From Lingula anatina (Eukaryota; Brachiopoda; Lingulata; Lingulida; Lingulidae): a DNA stretch of 62,000 nucleotides. Where the stretch lies: positions 45,980-107,979 of the forward strand of contig NW_019773559.1 in assembly GCF_001039355.2 (NCBI RefSeq). The letters are read 5' to 3'. Positions within the stretch are counted from its first letter, which is position 1. Every line of letters begins with the position of its first letter. Under the pieces are notes generated by a model that worked only from the letters and a program-made list of their open reading frames with translations, did no database searches and was not told the origin of the DNA. The position numbers were made by a program, and so were the translations under genes. Positions 57,814 to 62,000 of the stretch are shown here, piece by piece.

Positions 57814-60800
57814 CTACATCTCTTTCTTAACTTACTTTTGCGGGGTATCCCCTGTACCCATCTCGTAGCTCTTATCTCTAGATTGCCGCTTGCAGCCCCT
57901 GGCCGTAATGAGAATATCGATTCGATTAACGTTGCTTTAAAGCATAAAGCAGCGTGATATACTTTTTTTTATGTAACAATCCATTTCTGTATCTTTCAGT
58001 ACTGTTAACATTACTACCATGTGCGTGGTTTACTTGCAAGAATAAAGCTCCCTTAACATATATTAGTTGTAATATCCTCAAAATGTGAAAATTAATATCA
58101 CAATAACGCTGCCTATTCTGCTCTGTCCTAACCCCTCTCCTATCGAAAAATAAGACGTTTAACATCACTGCTACTTACCCGATCCTGCATAAGAAAAGCA
58201 ATTGTAACCACAGCCAGGCTATCACAAGGCAGATGACAGATATAGGTAGAGCAAACACCATCCACGAACCAAATGTCACCTTCGTGTTAGTGTTGTCGTT
58301 GTATTTTTCGAACAGTCTGGAAAATGAAAAGATGTGGATGTTTTAGTCTGTTGAAATGGAGATTTGACACCAGTTTTGAGAGCAAAAGTGAGACAGCAAA
58401 CATACGACAAACAAAAAAGTCAGAAAAATGGAATTAAAACGGGGAGGTATATGGTTAAATTATTGATGGAAGAAAATAAAGATGTAAAAAAATGAGAAGG
58501 GGTAAGAGCAAAAAGAAGAGAGCAATAAAAATGTCAGCAATAAAGAAAAAGAGGTAAAGGGGCAAGAAATCCAAACTTACATGTCTATCTGTCCCTTCAT
58601 CACAAGATTCGGTGGGGTACCAGTTAGTGTGGCTATTCCACCAATACTTGCCGCATAGGCTATACACAGGTACATGCCTTTACACAGCTTACTGTAGGCA
58701 GGATCCTCCGGCTCATCGGATTCATCTGATACCAAAGTAGCCTTACTGCCGCTAACCTTGTTGCCTTCAATGTGATTAGTGCTGCCACCTACTGAGGGGC
58801 TAGGGGTGATTTCGCCATTATTTTCCTTAGATCTAGAATAGACGTACATGCAGTATTATGGCGTTGTTATCAAAGTAAGTATAGTTTACTAATACTGATT
58901 GTCATCATTTGACAACCTTTGCGCAGTTAGCTTCTTTTATTTACACTTAAGTTAAACTTCTTTATCTTCATTATGTACAATATTAGTAAACCTCCTTTAC
59001 ATTTAGTTTGTAAAAATAATAGAATAATAAACGCAAAACTACAAATGTACACTTCTAAAATGATTGCTGGTGTAACTTAATATATAAATGCATACAGTGT
59101 TTGAATTATTATGGAAATATTATAGCATATATACGTTACCATGGAAATACTGCCAGGTATAGAGTACATGTTCCGAGAATTTACTAATTACTTCAGATCC
59201 GTCCGCGATTAAAAACAATTGTCTTCAGTGTAAGCATCTTAACCATATTTGGCGCTTATATACAAGTATTTACTGTATGCTTTCTAACTTTTAAAAAACT
59301 TACTCGTCGGGTTCAGTGAACGTAGTAACAGCCTGCCCATTGTCGTATTCCATTGCAGGGTTATCATAACCTATAAAATAATGACCTAGCTATCGTTTCT
59401 AGCACCTTTAACATAAGATTGATTACTTACATAAATCAAACAACCCTGATTAGACAGCTTGCTTTATATTAGCAACTATAAAAATATATGAATGCTTCAA
59501 AGTACGTGTAGACACCTATTTTATTTTATTTTATTTTACATTATGCAAATTTTTCTTTAACTTTAGAACTCTATCTTGGCATTTTGTCGTTCAAATTTTC
59601 CGATTAAATAAAAAAAAGTAATAATAATAAAATAAAATAAAATAAAATAAAATAAAATAAAAATAAATGTGTCATCTAACCAGTGTTAATTTAAAAAACA
59701 GCATGTATAAACCAAACCACTACAGGTAGGTTAGCCAATAGCACGGCGTTCTGTTTATACCTGAGGAGCGATGCTCTTTCTCCTCGGTATCCTCAGCAGT
59801 GGTTTCCCTGAGCTGCACCAGTACAGCTTGAACTATCGGAACCATCATGGCCGCCGTAGCTGTATTGCTGATCCACATTGATAAGAACCAAGTAGGGAGC
59901 ATGAACCCCAACATAAGCCTGGTTCAGAGATAAAAGCAAATCCAATCAATTTTATTTATCATAAAAGTATGATTACCCTGCCATTATAGTGGGTGGGCAT
60001 TTGTTACCGTATTTTCAAAAACTGAAACTGTTTGCTCTATCTTTTCGCATGTCTTTCAGAAAACAACTTGAAAAGTTCTAATTTTATTCAAAATACCGTT
60101 TTGGGCAATCTCTCTAGAAGCAAAACAATATATCTGCGAAGAAAAAAATTCTGTTTGATACCCCTTCTTAAATCGAGATTCCACGCCATCATGTATGCCC
60201 CCGTATAGGGTTAGACAGATGAAAATGAAGATGTCTTTCTATTTAGCCAACAAAGGCATTGAAGTATTTGATCTATAAAACAGTTACGAACGCCAATACG
60301 AGGCGCTGAGTGTTCTACAATGGTAACAGTCTTACCACCGCGGGGTTGTTCCCACTATCATGAGCACCCCTAACGCAATGCGGCGGTGGAGGTTCCACTT
60401 TTCAATTGCGACAGCCACCATCAGCCCTCCAACAAATAGCATGTTAGTGTCCTGTAACGAACGTCAAGAGTATATTTAGTTTAAAGAATTCTTGATGAAG
60501 TATATAAATTAATTTTCATGTAAGAGTTTTATCCTGCTTATTGAAGATAAGGAATATATCTAGAATGTTGCTCAAACAGGGTAGATCAAACGGTGTTTCG
60601 AAGTCTTGAACATAAGGACACAACGTACATATTCACACACATATACACACACAATTACATACATACATACATACATACATATTCATTTTACAGAGACACA
60701 GAGTTTGCTGACCTTAAGGTACTGTGAGCACACTCTAGCCGAAGTACTGACAGAGAAAATTGGCATGAAAACTACGGGGAAGAGCGCTGTGGCGGCCAGA

Positions 60801-61165
60801 GGAATCACTTCCGTCATCCAAAACACTGCCATAATGGCCAGGATGTAGGCACAGTTCGCTTCCCGCCAGTACTGAAACAAGAAGGATACCTTATTACTTA
60901 CACTTTGTCACATGCTAAATTTTACTCTGAACTAAAAATTAATATTTCATTAATATACGAGGTAGATTTTCAATTATTTTTCAGTATTTTCCAACATTAT
61001 TAAAAGTAATATTTTCACGTTTTGAAAGAAGCATTATTCATTACTTACGGTCGGTTCTGCCACGTTGAAGTATATCGGAATTGGTGAAAGAAGTAGCGGT
61101 GTAGCTATCATTATGATGGTGGAACGGTACGCCCATAGAATGGCGCCTATGCTGTATTTTCCCAT
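55109..61165 (-). CDS. SLC13: SLC13-family cotransporter C, near-identical copy of B, 628 residues
   Basis: Exons in transcript order: 61165-61049, 60871-60713, 60451-60336, 59918-59761, 59370-59304, 58832-58581, 58316-58179, 57603-57529, 57321-57217, 56991-56900, 56583-56465, 56200-56039, 55865-55728, 55297-55109. Each equals the B exon in length and phase (1887 nt), and both SNT loops are kept. I see a handful of residue changes against B: Ala2Gly and Ile10Leu in exon 1, Met to Val in QAVLMQL, Leu to Pro near the C-terminus. Introns and upstream DNA also match B, apart from a missing Tc1 element, a 29-base difference at 60188-60216 and microsatellite lengths. The donor of exon 10 is GTTGGA instead of B's GTAAGC. 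It is either the other allele of B or a very recent duplicate. Confidence 0.88.
57724..57809. repeat. Interrupted (CT)n microsatellite
   Basis: Three CT runs separated by short unique pieces, in intron 7 of SLC13 C. Partner of 39488-39526 but about twice as long. Confidence 0.9.
59623..59672. repeat. (AAAAT)n microsatellite
   Basis: Pentanucleotide repeat in intron 4 of SLC13 C; the partner tract in B, near 41350-41377, is shorter. Confidence 0.8.
60654..60681. repeat. (ACAT)n microsatellite
   Basis: Tetranucleotide repeat in intron 2 of SLC13 C, shorter than the B tract at 43201-43235. Confidence 0.85.
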
Positions 61166-61179
61166 GGTGTCTCTTTTTC

Positions 61180-62000
61180 CTGAAAAAAAAATATGACAAA
61201 TCTTAAAAATATCAAAAAGATATTACATTTGAGACATGAACATTGCCTTTTTGAATGGAAACACACGTTAGATATTATACAGTCACATAAGCCCATGGTA
61301 CCCATGGTACAGAATACTCTCATGCCTTGTTGTTCTACTAGACCACCCAAGGTACAGCGTGCACCTTACAGTTGCTAAATTAGCTCAATCCACAGCACTT
61401 CACGGAGAACGTCCAACAGACGTTTTCTCTAAGATTGTCGTTCCTGAATCGTGTATCCCGTCAGCACATAGAGCACGCGTACTCTGAATGTTTTGTGAAT
61501 AGCAGTTGTTACTATAATACAGCGAGTGTATTGCCGTTAAAGGTTGCAATGCTTCTTCCTTTCACATACATGCATTATACTTACTAAGCTTTTCAAATTT
61601 GTAGAGTTAAGGGTATTGTTACCGCATTCCAACTGGGTTTTAATGCCTTTCATTTGGATCAACATTCGATATAAATTGTTTATTATATGATTAATATAAC
61701 GCGCTACAGTACATAACGGACAAGAGATCTCTGTGTAAAAGCAATCTTGTGTAAAAACCAGGCCTACTCTCAATACAGTTCAAGTTTATTAAATTTGATC
61801 ATAAGAAAATATCTTTACTTAGCGTCAGAGGGAGGGGCCCAAAGATTCCCATAAAATTCCTTGCTAAGATATCAATTTGGAAACTTTTCATACACACTTG
61901 TAAAAACGATGTAAAAGGAAAATATGCAATTTGTCTAAATTTTGAGGTTTTCAATATTTTGACTGTCAACTTTTTTTTCCCGTTTATTTAGTAGATAACG
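61180..62000. other. Upstream flank of SLC13 C, repeated from 43746-44560
   Basis: Near-identical to the upstream DNA of B, starting at the acceptor before the ATG exon. No coding exon seen. The identity runs to the window edge, so the duplication is longer than what is visible here. Confidence 0.7.

Overview
This window is animal nuclear DNA, with split genes, GT-AG introns and a low GC content judged by eye. It probably comes from a marine invertebrate with high heterozygosity. The gene families alone do not fix the phylum, although a lophotrochozoan such as a mollusc is plausible. I rebuilt the coding exons by hand from open reading frames, splice sites and reading-phase bookkeeping. All gene models close in frame.

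Layout. (1) 343-14872 (+): a complete protein kinase N gene (PKN: three HR1 coiled coils, a C2-like region, an AGC kinase domain), 21 coding exons, 997 residues. (2) A single N at 17057, followed by a second, near-identical copy of the 3' part of PKN (17058-about 23579). This looks like two overlapping contigs that were laid end to end. (3) 25452-32718 (-): SLC13-family sodium/carboxylate cotransporter A, 14 coding exons, 599 residues. (4) 36817-43731 (-): tandem paralogue B, 14 coding exons, 628 residues, carrying an 857-bp Tc1/mariner insertion in intron 3. (5) 50296-53899 (+): an RRM-domain gene that I cannot assign to a named family, about 498 residues. (6) A second single N at 54807, followed by 55109-61165 (-): SLC13 copy C, almost identical to B in exons, introns and upstream DNA.

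The most likely true locus is one PKN, one or two SLC13 paralogues transcribed towards PKN, and the RRM gene. The extra PKN half, and possibly SLC13 C, would then be uncollapsed second-haplotype sequence. Comparing the copies shows how the two versions differ: a TTAA-flanked MITE, a 160-bp MITE with a 5-bp target duplication, a Tc1 element with its clean empty site, a small intronic inversion, a duplicated splice donor and two altered splice donors.

The genes are not an operon or a joint pathway. PKN is a Rho/Rac effector kinase. The SLC13 proteins are plasma-membrane or organelle carboxylate/sulfate importers. The RRM protein presumably binds RNA. I found no RNA genes and no CRISPR array, and nothing that I can honestly call a new multi-gene system.
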